Positions 8,968 to 17,877 of a DNA stretch of 64,000 nucleotides are shown here, piece by piece. The notes below the pieces were generated by a model. The model saw only the letters and a list, made by a program, of their open reading frames with translations, was not told the origin of the DNA and did no database searches. A program made the position numbers and the translations under genes. Origin of the DNA: Phycisphaerales bacterium (lineage in GTDB: Bacteria > Planctomycetota > Phycisphaerae > UBA1845 > UTPLA1); NCBI GenBank assembly GCA_022360095.1, contig JAKSDK010001037.1, forward strand, positions 62,001 through 126,000, given 5' to 3'. The first letter of the stretch is position 1. The number at the start of each line of letters is the position of its first letter.

Positions 8968-10167
8968 ATGAAGCAGTTATTCGCCATTGCGAGCAGTACA
9001 TACCTGCAGGCCGTGAGGCAGCCTGCCTACGGTATTATTGTGTTTGTGACGCTTGGCGGCTTGGCGTTGTCGCCGTTCCTGACCGGTTGGACGCTGGACG
9101 ACGACAACAAAATGCTACGCGACATCGGACTTTCTACGCTCCTCATCCAAGGTTTGTTCCTTGCTTGTTTCGTTGCATCCAGCGTTTTGGATGCGGAAAT
9201 AGAGGACAAAACCGCCCTGACCGTCGCGGCGAAGCCAATTCGCCGAACCAGCTTCGTTCTGGGCAAATATCTCGGCGTTATGGGGGCGCTGATCACGGCC
9301 CATTATCTGGCCGGAATCATCTTTTTCATGACGATGCGGCACGGTGTGTTGCAGTCTTCGGCCGAAACCTCCGACGTGACGGTCTTGATTTTCGGTCCTG
9401 GCGTAATGTTACTGATGGTTATTGTCGCCACTGTGATGAATTACGTTTTCGAGCGGCGGTTTCTCCCGACTTTGATTACGCTGGCCGTTCCGGCGATGAC
9501 CCTCAGCACCCTCATCCTCCTTGCGATCGATCGTGATTTCAATGTGCATGCCTACAAAACGACGCAGACGATCAATGCCCTGCCGCGCGAAGTGGTCGAC
9601 GAGACGGTTTTCAAGGGAATCATCGAATTTCAGCCGGACAAGGGAAATGACCAGATCGAAGGGCATTCGGGAAAGTTGGTTCGTTCGATGTGGAAAGGAC
9701 CGATAACTGATGCTGATCGCGAGTACCTTCTTGGTCTCGTCGACGATGTGCAATGGCGAAGAGACATCAAATATCTGGTGGATGCGACCCGAAAGCAGGA
9801 GGGCTTTGAGGTCACGAAAGCGGCCTTGCTTATCCTGGGCGCCGTCGCTCTTCTCGCGAGTTTCGCTGTTGCCGCCTCCACGCGATTGGGGTTGCTTTCC
9901 ACCTTCGTCATTAGTTTTCTCGTGATTTGCGCCGGTCTGATCTCCGATCAGGTGATCAAACCCATTGCCGATAACGGTCATACCTGGGCCTCTTTTTTGT
10001 ATCGGGTCATTCCTAACATCCAATGTTTTTGGATGGTCGACGCGCTCAATGAACACCGTTCGATCCCGATCGACTATCTCGCGACAACGGGAGGCTACGC
10101 GCTTGGATACGTGATCGCCATGTTGCTGTTGGCGATGGCGCTATTCGAGACTCGGGAAGTGGGGTAG
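8968..10167 (+). CDS. ABC-2 type transporter permease (no adjacent ATPase)
   Basis: A 399-residue membrane protein beginning MKQLFAIASSTYLQAVRQPA, the usual opening of ABC-2 permeases, with about six membrane segments. They lie near residues 20-40, 60-75, 105-125, 140-160, 170-190 and 285-330, with the last near 375-395. The motif SVLDAEIEDKTALTVAAKPIRR with YLGVMGALITA matches the conserved coupling region seen in the permease at 780-2555. A hydrophilic loop at about 195-280 faces one side. The start follows CCAGG at close spacing. No ATPase gene is next to it on this strand; the ATPase at 2630-3850 is the nearest candidate partner. The substrate is unknown. Confidence 0.85.
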   Translation: MKQLFAIASSTYLQAVRQPAYGIIVFVTLGGLALSPFLTGWTLDDDNKMLRDIGLSTLLIQGLFLACFVASSVLDAEIEDKTALTVAAKPIRRTSFVLGKYLGVMGALITAHYLAGIIFFMTMRHGVLQSSAETSDVTVLIFGPGVMLLMVIVATVMNYVFERRFLPTLITLAVPAMTLSTLILLAIDRDFNVHAYKTTQTINALPREVVDETVFKGIIEFQPDKGNDQIEGHSGKLVRSMWKGPITDADREYLLGLVDDVQWRRDIKYLVDATRKQEGFEVTKAALLILGAVALLASFAVAASTRLGLLSTFVISFLVICAGLISDQVIKPIADNGHTWASFLYRVIPNIQCFWMVDALNEHRSIPIDYLATTGGYALGYVIAMLLLAMALFETREVG

Positions 10168-10259
10168 CATGAAATGAACCGAACGGTTCTGAAGTAAGTA
10201 ATAGGTAACGGAATAACGGTTCCCAGTTTCAAATTTCCAGTTTTTGAGTAGTTAGTGTT

Positions 10260-12398
10260 ATGGCGCATTCAGTCCTCGGCATAAAAGACGCGGAAACGGA
10301 ACACCACGCACATCAGCATGGGCATGGCAGCAGCAGTCACTTCCACGAACATGCACACAGCGAAGCCGCCGCCGCCGCCAAGTCGGCAAGTTTCTGGCTC
10401 TTCGTGACACTCCTCGGCGGGCTCCTCGTGGTGACCAGCTATCTTGTCCAGAGCTATGAAGACATCATGTTCCTGGGATTGGGTGACTGGATTCGTCGAG
10501 TCTTCACTCAATTCTTCGGCTGGTTCCTGGGATGGCGCGTCGAATCGCGTGAATACCTCTATCAATTCCACATGGATATGGCCGCGGCCATCGGCGCATT
10601 GTTGCTCGCCGTACGGATCATCTGGCACGCTTTGCGCAACCTCATTGCCGGGCACATGCATATGGATGAGCTGGTCGCGCTGGCCATCGTGGCTGCCGTG
10701 GCCACGCACGATTATCGCGCGGCCGGTGTGATCGGTTTCTTTCTCTTGTTGTCCGAATTGGTCGAGACGCGGACGGCCATTGGGGCGCGGGCCAGCATTG
10801 AAGAACTGGTCAAGCTCACTCCCAAGACGGCCCGGCTTGTTACGGACGAGGGTGAGAAGGAAGTCGATGTCGGCGCCCTCGCCAAAGGGCAGGTCGTTCG
10901 CATTCGTCCCGGTGACAACATTCCGGCCGATGGTCGGGTGACTCACGGTGAATCCACGGTCAACCAGGCCAACATCACAGGCGAATCTTTGCCCGTGGAT
11001 AAGCGGCCGGGAGACTCCGTTTTCAGCGGCACGAGTAATCTGACCGGCGCGCTTGAAGTTGAGGTGACGAGGGTCGGCGAGGAAACCACGCTGGGGCAGG
11101 TTCAGAATCTTATTCTTCAGGCCGAGCGCACTCGCATTCCGATCATGCGTTTGATCGACCGTTATGTCGTCTGGTATACACCCGTAGTCTTGATGTTGGC
11201 GGCGCTGGTGTTGTTTTTCACGCTCGACGACAACGGAATTCGGCGCGCGATCACGATGCTTGTCGCCAGTTGTCCGTGCGCATTGATCATGGCCACGCCG
11301 ACGGCCATGGTGGCCGGGCTGAGCTGCGCGGCCCGGCTGGGTATTCTGATCAAGGACGTGTCCCATCTTGAGAGTGCCGGGCGATTGACCGGAGTCATTT
11401 TCGACAAGACCGGCACTTTGACCACGGGCGAGCTTTCCGTCACCCGGCTGATTCCCGCCGAGGGGGTCGACGGGGCCGAACTTCTTCGCATCGCTGCTTC
11501 AGCCGAACAACTCAGCAATCATCCTGCGGCGAGAGCGCTGCTCGACGTCACGCGAGAAGCGAAGGTCACCCTTGAAAAACCAGAGAAGTTTGAGGAGATC
11601 CCCGGCAAGGGCGTCATGGCCACTCTAAGCGGCGGGCCGTCCTCCGGCCGGGTTCTGATCGGACGAGAATCTTTCCTTCGTGAACAGGGCATCGACACGT
11701 CCCTGGTGAAAATCGCCGCGGAGCAGGCCGAGGGCATGAGCCAACTCTATGTGGCGTTGGGGGACCGTGTCTTGGGGGTCGTCGGGCTTGAGGACCGAAC
11801 CAGGCCTGCTGCCCGTGAAGCAGTCGAAGAACTGCGGAAGATCGGCATCCGTCGATTGGCCATTTTGACGGGCGATCGCCAGGCTGTGGCCAAGCGCGTC
11901 GCCGCTGAGATGGCTTGCTCCGAATACAAGGCTGACTGCCTTCCTCAGGAAAAGCTCGACCTGGTTGAACAAATGCGATCAGAAGGGCACCGTGTTATGG
12001 TCGTCGGCGATGGCGTCAACGACGCGCCGGCGTTGGCTGCCGGCGATCTCGGTTTGGCCATGGGTGTCGCGGGCAGCGATGTCGCCATCAAGTCTGCGTC
12101 CATCGCATTGCTCAATAACGACTTGACGCGCATCCCTTACCTGATTCGGCTGAGCAGAGCCACGCGCAAGGTCGTGGTGCAAAATCTGATCTTTGGTGTT
12201 CTTTTCGTCGTGATCGTGATGAGTTTGGGCGCGTTTGACATTGTCCCGCCGACGGCAGCCGCGATCCTGCATTTTGTGTCCAGTCTCGTCGTCGTCTTCA
12301 ATTCCGCCCGATTGGTTCGCTTCGGTGAAGACAAGGCCACGCACGAGCAGGTCCTGGAAGCGGATTCCCCGGGCGAACTTGCCCCTGCGACCGCGTAA
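10260..12398 (+). CDS. Heavy-metal P1B-type ATPase
   Basis: A 712-residue metal-pumping ATPase of the ZntA/CadA/CopA group. Visible motifs are the actuator TGES (NITGESLPVDK), the transmembrane metal site C338-P-C340 (ASCPCALIMATPTA), the phosphorylation site D382-K-T-G-T-L-T, the SNHPAA motif of the nucleotide domain and the hinge GDGVNDAPAL. The N-terminus has no HMA domain. Instead there is a histidine-rich stretch in the first 40 residues, alternating His with Gly, Ser and Glu, which suggests Zn, Cd, Co or Ni binding rather than Cu. Expected activity is ATP-driven efflux from the cytoplasm. It converges with the VKOR-fusion gene, 23 bp apart. The exact metal cannot be decided here. Confidence 0.93.
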   Translation: MAHSVLGIKDAETEHHAHQHGHGSSSHFHEHAHSEAAAAAKSASFWLFVTLLGGLLVVTSYLVQSYEDIMFLGLGDWIRRVFTQFFGWFLGWRVESREYLYQFHMDMAAAIGALLLAVRIIWHALRNLIAGHMHMDELVALAIVAAVATHDYRAAGVIGFFLLLSELVETRTAIGARASIEELVKLTPKTARLVTDEGEKEVDVGALAKGQVVRIRPGDNIPADGRVTHGESTVNQANITGESLPVDKRPGDSVFSGTSNLTGALEVEVTRVGEETTLGQVQNLILQAERTRIPIMRLIDRYVVWYTPVVLMLAALVLFFTLDDNGIRRAITMLVASCPCALIMATPTAMVAGLSCAARLGILIKDVSHLESAGRLTGVIFDKTGTLTTGELSVTRLIPAEGVDGAELLRIAASAEQLSNHPAARALLDVTREAKVTLEKPEKFEEIPGKGVMATLSGGPSSGRVLIGRESFLREQGIDTSLVKIAAEQAEGMSQLYVALGDRVLGVVGLEDRTRPAAREAVEELRKIGIRRLAILTGDRQAVAKRVAAEMACSEYKADCLPQEKLDLVEQMRSEGHRVMVVGDGVNDAPALAAGDLGLAMGVAGSDVAIKSASIALLNNDLTRIPYLIRLSRATRKVVVQNLIFGVLFVVIVMSLGAFDIVPPTAAAILHFVSSLVVVFNSARLVRFGEDKATHEQVLEADSPGELAPATA

Positions 12399-12421
12399 GC
12401 CATCAATTTGAGCGTGACGGC

Positions 12422-14386
12422 TCAGCCGGAGTAGGCTTCCTCCAGAATCTTGTCCAGGAGGACCTCGTTATTGTTGCGCCACCAGGGGACGTTTTTTCCG
12501 TTGATGAAGATGGTCGGAATCCCGCCACGCCAAAGAAGGGTGTTCTTGGTTTCGCGAGATCGCTTGGCTGCGCGGCAATCTTCCTCGATGGCGCCGGCGA
12601 CGTCCGGGCCCGACATTTTGGCAAAGAGATCATCCGCATCGAAGCTGAAGTCAACGGCCGCTTGCCGAAGAGATTCTTCACTCAAGTCTTTCTGATGGTC
12701 CATCAGCCAGTTGTGCATTTTCCAGTATCCCTCAAGCCCGCCGAGCAACCCTGCGGCTTCCGCCGCCTGTGATGCCATGCAAGCTTTCGGATGAATGGTC
12801 GGAATCTTCAGGACGGCGTTGCATTCCTGCTGGAAAGGGAAATGTCGAAAAGAGTATTGCACGTCGGGCTTGTCTTCCATCCATTGGACGATCGCTCGAT
12901 CCGCCTTGACCGTCCACTTTTCCTGGAAGTCGCCCCAGACGACGATCTTCATTTTGGCGTTCGCCGGCCCTCGGGCCCAGGGCTTGGAATCGGGAGGCAG
13001 CCGCCGGACATAAGAGGCCTTCCAGTCGCCGATGTATTTTTCGACTTCATTCGGCGGCCGATCCGCGGCGGAGGTCATGGGCGGCGGATTTTTGGCGGCG
13101 ATTTTGTTGACGGTCTGAATCAGCCTGTGAGCGTTGGCTTCGAAAATGCCTCGAAGCTGCACACCGTTCACGAAGATCATCGGCGTGAAGCGAAGCCCCA
13201 GCGAGCGACCCTCCTCAATGTCGGCCTGAACCAACTCCAGCGTCAGCGGTGACATCATTGTCCGGATGAATTCGTTCGAATCATATCCCATCTGCCGAAG
13301 TGAACCGGGAAAGGTCTTGTCGGTGAATTCACCTTTGTTATCGAAGAGCCAGTGGTGCATTTCGAAAAAGCCTTCGTCGCCCCGAAGAATACCGGCCGTT
13401 TCAGCCGCCCTGGCGGCCCAGCAGGCATTTCCGTGGAGTGATCGACTCAATTGCACGTTGCATGCCTTGTCCATTGGAAAGTGTTTGATCGAGAGCGACA
13501 CGTCATCACGCGTTTCCAGAAGCTCACGCGCTTTCATTTCAACGGCGCGGCAGTCCGGGCATTGGTAGTCGGTCAGCATGACGATGCGGATGGCGGCCTT
13601 TTCGGGTCCCATTCGAAATCGGCCGGTGAAGCCGCTCGAGTCGTCTTGCGTGCTCGCATCGGACGGATTTCGGGCAACCTCCGTCGGCGGTGTTGCCTCT
13701 TTGACCATCGTATCTTTGGAGGGAGGAGGCTCTGGAATCGTTGTCTTGTTGGGATCGGGCTTGGTCGCGTCTTTTGTCTGTTTCGTCTCTGAGTTTTTTT
13801 CGATCGCTTGAATGATTTCCTCGGTCGATTGGTCTATTTCCTTATCCAGCTTGGCGAGGGCCTGCTGACTTTCTCTTCGTTCGAAGACCAGCAGGATGCC
13901 TGACGAAATCACGAACAGGGCGGCCGTTGCGATAAGAGGTCGCAGGCTGGACGAGGGTTTGCGGCGAATCGTCTCCACGACGATCAAGAAGCCCAGATTT
14001 GCGATATGGGTGCCGAGACAATACAGACACAAGGTTTGTTTCACCAGCATCACAACGCAGAACATCACGGAAAACAGTGCTCCGAGGCGAACCAGATAGC
14101 GGAACGCCGCGGGAATGCCGTTGCGGCAGGTGAGCCAGGCGATAAACAGTCCCGAGAAATAGGCCAATCCGACGAAAGAAACGGGCCATGTCGTTCCCGG
14201 CACTTTGCCCCACCAGCTTCTCGCCACGTCTGCGCAGCCGCCGGTTTCTCCGCAGCCCGGCAGGCTCAGACCACCGAAGTGATCCATCACGAGGATCAAG
14301 GTCATGGCTACCGCAAACACCAACAGGAGAAAGCCTCCCACGAAGTGAGGGGTCGGCACGCGTTCTTGCTGCATCGTATCAGTCAT
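12422..14386 (-). CDS. VKOR fused to two DsbA/thioredoxin-fold domains, the second lacking its CxxC
   Basis: A 654-residue fusion for disulfide-bond formation. Residues 15-170 are a vitamin K epoxide reductase domain with loop cysteines C45 and C51 and the quinone-side C120-L-Y-C123 motif in a membrane helix. After a Pro/Thr/Lys-rich linker (about 175-250), a DsbA-like domain carries C276-P-D-C279 and a TP cis-proline near residue 402. A second DsbA-like domain (about 478-654) aligns well and has a cis-proline in GGIPTIFING. At the active site it reads D-F-Q-E-K-W-T, so both cysteines are absent. VKOR should pass electrons from the first DsbA domain to quinone, oxidising exported proteins. 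The second domain may bind substrate or brace the structure. The gene is intact. Confidence 0.9.
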   Translation of the reverse strand: MTDTMQQERVPTPHFVGGFLLLVFAVAMTLILVMDHFGGLSLPGCGETGGCADVARSWWGKVPGTTWPVSFVGLAYFSGLFIAWLTCRNGIPAAFRYLVRLGALFSVMFCVVMLVKQTLCLYCLGTHIANLGFLIVVETIRRKPSSSLRPLIATAALFVISSGILLVFERRESQQALAKLDKEIDQSTEEIIQAIEKNSETKQTKDATKPDPNKTTIPEPPPSKDTMVKEATPPTEVARNPSDASTQDDSSGFTGRFRMGPEKAAIRIVMLTDYQCPDCRAVEMKARELLETRDDVSLSIKHFPMDKACNVQLSRSLHGNACWAARAAETAGILRGDEGFFEMHHWLFDNKGEFTDKTFPGSLRQMGYDSNEFIRTMMSPLTLELVQADIEEGRSLGLRFTPMIFVNGVQLRGIFEANAHRLIQTVNKIAAKNPPPMTSAADRPPNEVEKYIGDWKASYVRRLPPDSKPWARGPANAKMKIVVWGDFQEKWTVKADRAIVQWMEDKPDVQYSFRHFPFQQECNAVLKIPTIHPKACMASQAAEAAGLLGGLEGYWKMHNWLMDHQKDLSEESLRQAAVDFSFDADDLFAKMSGPDVAGAIEEDCRAAKRSRETKNTLLWRGGIPTIFINGKNVPWWRNNNEVLLDKILEEAYSG

Positions 14387-14559
14387 AATGTCGTTGAGAC
14401 TCCAGTTTCATCGATTGGTTCCACCCTGGATTGGAATTCGCCCATCAATATTAGCCCCGTATCCTCCACCGGCAATGCCGGTTTGGCTATCGGTCGTTGG
14501 CTCATGAGGCGGATTGCGGCTTTGGTCACTCGAAAACCATGATCGGGCCGTCGGACTCG

Positions 14560-14587
14560 TTACAAATCGTTTACGCAGGCGTACAAT
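14560..14587 (+). promoter_or_regulatory. Candidate promoter of the RNase P RNA gene
   Basis: TTACAA at 14560-14565 and TACAAT at 14582-14587 are 16 bases apart. The expected transcription start falls about at the first base of the mature RNase P RNA (14598). The -10 is good and the -35 only partial. Confidence 0.45.
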
Positions 14588-14597
14588 AATTGAATAA

Positions 14598-15090
14598 GCA
14601 GAGTGGGCCAGGCGGCCGCTCGGGGCTGGTTCAGCCTCCCCGGGAGGAAAGTCCGAACTGGACAGGGCACGGTGGTGGCTAACGGCCACCGGCAGTGATG
14701 CAGGGAAAGTGCCACAGAAAACAAACCGCCAATTCTAGAAACTAGAGACCGTAAGCCGGAAATCCGGCAACGGTCTCTGGCTGGTCTTCTATTTCTGGTT
14801 TCAGTTTCTAGTTTCTAGATTGGTAAGGGTGAACAGGTGCGGTAAGAGCGCACCGCGCGTCTGGTGACAGGCGTGGCAGGGTAAACCCCACCGCCAGCAA
14901 GCCCGCGTAGGCAGCGAGTGCGCATTTGCGCCGCGAGGCGGCCCGTCTCGCCGGAACCGATTTGTCGGTTCCTGACGCTGCGGGTAGGGTGCATGAGCCG
15001 ACGGGCAACCGATCGGCCCAGAGAAATGGTCGCCCCCTTGGCACGGAGACGCGCCAAGTGGACAGAATTCGGCTTACCGGCCCACTCTGC
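14598..15090 (+). ncRNA. rnpB: RNase P RNA (class A)
   Basis: The catalytic RNA that removes tRNA 5' leaders. The ends pair perfectly as helix P1: GCAGAGTGGGCC (14598-14609) with GGCCCACTCTGC (15079-15090), followed by TTTT. The universally conserved segment GAGGAAAGTCCGAACT lies just inside, then ACAGGGCACGGTG and CAGGGAAAGTGCCACAGAAA, then GGTAAGGGTGAACAGGTGCGGTAAGAGCGCACCGC. The 3' conserved part ACAGAATTCGGCTTAC precedes P1. At 493 nt it is longer than the usual 350-420 nt, mainly because of an extra arm at 14731-14821. Protein-coding frames crossing this region are chance. Confidence 0.97.
14731..14821 (+). repeat. Extra hairpin arm inserted in RNase P RNA (P12 region)
   Basis: Outer arms AATTCTAGAAACTAGA (14731-14746) and TCTAGTTTCTAGATT (14807-14821) are complementary with one bulged base. 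Inside, GAGACCGT (14745-14752) pairs with ACGGTCTC (14770-14777), with an inner GCCGGA/TCCGGC hairpin. The segment sits between the CAGAAAACAAACCGCC and GGTAAGGGTGAA conserved parts, where helix P12 varies in length between bacteria. Confidence 0.75.
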
Positions 15091-15168
15091 TTTTCTTCTT
15101 TCCAATCGCGTAAAAAAGCACCAGCGACCGGGCTTGCCGCAATTCGGCCGTTCGTCTGAAATCAGGGG

Positions 15169-16182
15169 ATGAAACTAACCTGGGATCATCTATCGCTGAA
15201 GCAGGCGTCGGTTTTTCGCACGGCGAAAGCGACACGTACCGACAAACAAACGCTGTGGGTTCGGCTTGTTCATGACGGCGTGGTCGGTTGGGGTGAAGCG
15301 GCTCCGATGGACACCTATGGTCAATCTTTGGCGTCCGCCGAAGCGACGTTGGGCAAGGTCGCCCCGATGTTGGACGGAGATCCGTTGGCCGTCGAAAAGA
15401 TCGTCGGCGTTCTTCTCGAACGATTTGACGATCAACGCGCCACCGTCGCGGCCGTGGATGCTGCGCTTCACGATTGGATCGGCAAGCGATTCGATCTTCC
15501 CGTTTCAAAATGGTTGGGATTCGATCCGAGGGAGATCCCGTTGACATCGTACACGATTGGGATCGATGAGCCGGACAAGATTGCCGAAAAGGTCGATCAG
15601 GCTGCCGATTTTCCGATCTTGAAAGTCAAGGTGGGAACGCCGGCCGACGAAGCGACGTTGGCGATGATTCGCAAAATCGCGCCGAATAAGACCATTCGCG
15701 TCGATGCCAATGCGGCATGGTCGGTGGCTGAGGCGTTGGAACGCATCCCGCGTTTGATGGAGTTTGACATCGAGTTTATGGAGCAACCCATTCCCGCCGG
15801 TGACCGGGACGGCCTTAGGGCGCTGAAGGAGGCCGGTTTTTGTCCGATCGTCGCCGACGAGAGTTGTGTCAGGCCGGCGGATGTCGTCGCGCTGGCCGGC
15901 TGTGTTGACGGGGTTAATATCAAACTGGCCAAATGCGGTGGGATCCGTGAGGCGATCAGGATGATACATCTCGCACGGGGTTTCGGATTTAAAATCATGC
16001 TCGGCTGCATGATCGAGAGTTCTTTGGGCATTGCCGCGGCGGCTCAGCTTGCTCCGTTGGTCGACTGGCTGGATCTGGACGGCCATCTGCTGCTGGCTGA
16101 AGATCCTTTTCAGGGGTTGGGTGGGCAGAAAGGGCGTTTGTGCATCGGTCAGCAGCCCGGTTTGGGTGTTCAACCTGGCTGA
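15169..16182 (+). CDS. Enolase-superfamily enzyme, dipeptide epimerase-like
   Basis: A 337-residue protein of the muconate-lactonising subgroup of the enolase superfamily. The N-terminal capping domain covers about residues 1-120, and the rest is a (beta/alpha)7-beta barrel. Visible active-site residues are K152-V-K154 on barrel strand 2, the metal ligands D179 (DANAAW), a Glu in FMEQPIP and D230 (ADES), and Lys in NIKLAK. The closing CMIESSLGIAAAAQLA and DLDGHLLL stretches resemble L-Ala-D/L-Glu epimerases, which act in murein peptide recycling. O-succinylbenzoate synthase or cycloisomerase are alternatives. The start has AGGGG immediately before ATG, a short spacing. No murein-recycling gene is adjacent, so the substrate is inferred from resemblance only. 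Confidence 0.85.
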   Translation: MKLTWDHLSLKQASVFRTAKATRTDKQTLWVRLVHDGVVGWGEAAPMDTYGQSLASAEATLGKVAPMLDGDPLAVEKIVGVLLERFDDQRATVAAVDAALHDWIGKRFDLPVSKWLGFDPREIPLTSYTIGIDEPDKIAEKVDQAADFPILKVKVGTPADEATLAMIRKIAPNKTIRVDANAAWSVAEALERIPRLMEFDIEFMEQPIPAGDRDGLRALKEAGFCPIVADESCVRPADVVALAGCVDGVNIKLAKCGGIREAIRMIHLARGFGFKIMLGCMIESSLGIAAAAQLAPLVDWLDLDGHLLLAEDPFQGLGGQKGRLCIGQQPGLGVQPG

Positions 16183-16227
16183 TTTCAGGCTCGCCCCATT
16201 TTTTTTGCTGATTTGACGAAAAAAAGG

Positions 16228-16255
16228 TTGACGGACCCCAATTTTGGGTAACAAT
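16228..16255 (+). promoter_or_regulatory. Candidate promoter with internal inverted repeat upstream of the GntR gene
   Basis: TTGACG (16228-16233) and AACAAT (16250-16255) are 16 bases apart. Between them lies CCCAATTTTGGG (16237-16248), an inverted repeat with 5-base arms. A repressor bound there would cover the promoter, so autoregulation by the downstream GntR-type protein is plausible. The rest of 16183-16484 holds no gene that I can see. Confidence 0.4.
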
Positions 16256-16484
16256 TCGTATGAACCCGGTTGGAGCGTTCGAAGCCCTTACCCGCTAGCT
16301 TCGAGTTCTCCCCTCTGTCGCCCATCTCGTGGGAGAGTTGGGCACCATTTCCTTCCGGAATTCGTTGTGAAAACTTGGCTGATCGTCTAAGTGGTCATTT
16401 TGATGCACCTAACCTTGGGTCATCGTCAACTGTCATCACGGTCAATGATTGGCCCGATTCCTCGCTTGTCAGGAGATTCATACG

Positions 16485-17714
16485 ATGTCGGATACGGATA
16501 TGTGTACAACGGGTGGCACCAACGGTCGTTCTTCGCGTCTCAGCTATAAGTTCCAGCGCCTTCGCGAGCAGATTCGCGCGGCCATTCTCAACGGTGAATT
16601 TCAAGGACGGCTTCCCGGCGAACGCGAATTGGGGCGTCGGTACAATGCCAACGCCAAGACCGTCAACAAGGCGCTGTGTGATTTAAGCAGCGAAGGGTTG
16701 CTGGTTCGGCACATTGGCCGCGGCACCTTCGTGGCGACGGATGAAGACGCGGCCGCGGAACAGCAAAGAGAGTTTTACTGCCTGCATTTCACCGCGCGGG
16801 AGGAGCCCCATCAGGAGGCCTTGATTGCCAAGTTGCGGAAATCGGAAACCGCTCAAGGTCGTGAGCTTCTAGAAGTGTCCGTTCCGTCATCCAAAGCCTC
16901 CGCCATTCATCTGAATGACTGGAAACCGACCTCACGTCGATCCACCGACGGCTTGTTTTTCGTTCCAAACGGTCCCCTGAGTCGCGGGTCGGGTCATTTG
17001 AGTGAGGAGCTTGTGTTGGAGGCCCATCGTCGCCATGTGCCTGTGGTCGTGTTGGGGGCGTGCGCCGACAGTCCTAAGTTGAATTCCGTGGTTCCCGATT
17101 ATGTCGACGCCGGTTTTCGCCTGAGCGAGCACGCGTACCGATTGGGATGCGAAACGGTGATCGCCGCCTATTACCGTGGCGGGCGCGAAGTGCAAGCGGT
17201 CCTCAGCGGTTCTCGAACAGCGGTGACACGCTATCAAGGGCGATTCGGAGAGGTCATGCTCGACACGGAAGGCGGACAGCCCTTTACGGCCAAACTCGAA
17301 TCGTTGTTATCGGAGGCGATTACTTCGCCGGTTCGCAGTCGGGTCGGACCGGTGGCAGCGGTTGTCTGCATTGGTTCTGAATCACTCAAGGCCTTTCGTG
17401 CCAGTGAAACCCTTGTGCAACGATGGCATCAGGGTGAAATCGCGGTGATCGCCGTTCTGGATGCCGGTGACACCATGGCACGAGACTCCGAAATCACCTC
17501 TTACGACGTGGACATCGATCGAATCGCGTCCTGGGGCACGCGTCTGATGGCCGACACCCGTTCCGGGCAAAGGCCGGTCGAGATTGTGATTCCCGGCACG
17601 TTGCAGATTCGCAATTCGATTGCTCCGGCGGCACAACCGATCGGCGCTGCGGCGACGAAATCGGCCTTGGCGACCGTTCCCTCGGACAGCGTGACGGTTG
17701 AGGCGATGATTTAG
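16485..17714 (+). CDS. GntR-family transcriptional regulator with LacI-type-like sensor domain
   Basis: A 409-residue regulator. Residues about 17-85 are a GntR winged helix: FQRLREQIRAAILNGEF, then LPGERELGRRYNANAKTVNKAL as the helix-turn-helix, and GLLVRHIGRGTFVA as the wing. The remaining 300 residues resemble a periplasmic-binding or LacI-type effector domain (for example TDGLFFVPNGPL, VPVVVLGACAD, VAAVVCIGSESLKAFRASE). This is the AraR-like layout rather than FadR or HutC. The start at 16485 is chosen because AGGAGA lies 8 bases upstream; an earlier ATG at 16449 has no such site. The ligand is unknown. It follows the epimerase-like gene after 300 bp and may be autoregulated. Confidence 0.85.
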   Translation: MSDTDMCTTGGTNGRSSRLSYKFQRLREQIRAAILNGEFQGRLPGERELGRRYNANAKTVNKALCDLSSEGLLVRHIGRGTFVATDEDAAAEQQREFYCLHFTAREEPHQEALIAKLRKSETAQGRELLEVSVPSSKASAIHLNDWKPTSRRSTDGLFFVPNGPLSRGSGHLSEELVLEAHRRHVPVVVLGACADSPKLNSVVPDYVDAGFRLSEHAYRLGCETVIAAYYRGGREVQAVLSGSRTAVTRYQGRFGEVMLDTEGGQPFTAKLESLLSEAITSPVRSRVGPVAAVVCIGSESLKAFRASETLVQRWHQGEIAVIAVLDAGDTMARDSEITSYDVDIDRIASWGTRLMADTRSGQRPVEIVIPGTLQIRNSIAPAAQPIGAAATKSALATVPSDSVTVEAMI

Positions 17715-17877
17715 CACGGGGCTTCGGAGATGAAATTGATAAAAAGCTGCCGGGCGATGCGCCGTGGAAGACCATCGGCGGATGAACGCCATTGAACGTT
17801 TTGGGTCTTCCGCGCATAATGGAGGTTGTGAAACCTAGTTCCTGACATCCAAGCGAATCGAAAGGGAAGCCTCGCAT

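Noticed and set aside
14815..15172. Several short reading frames across the RNase P RNA
   Set aside because: They overlap conserved structural RNA and have no protein similarity.
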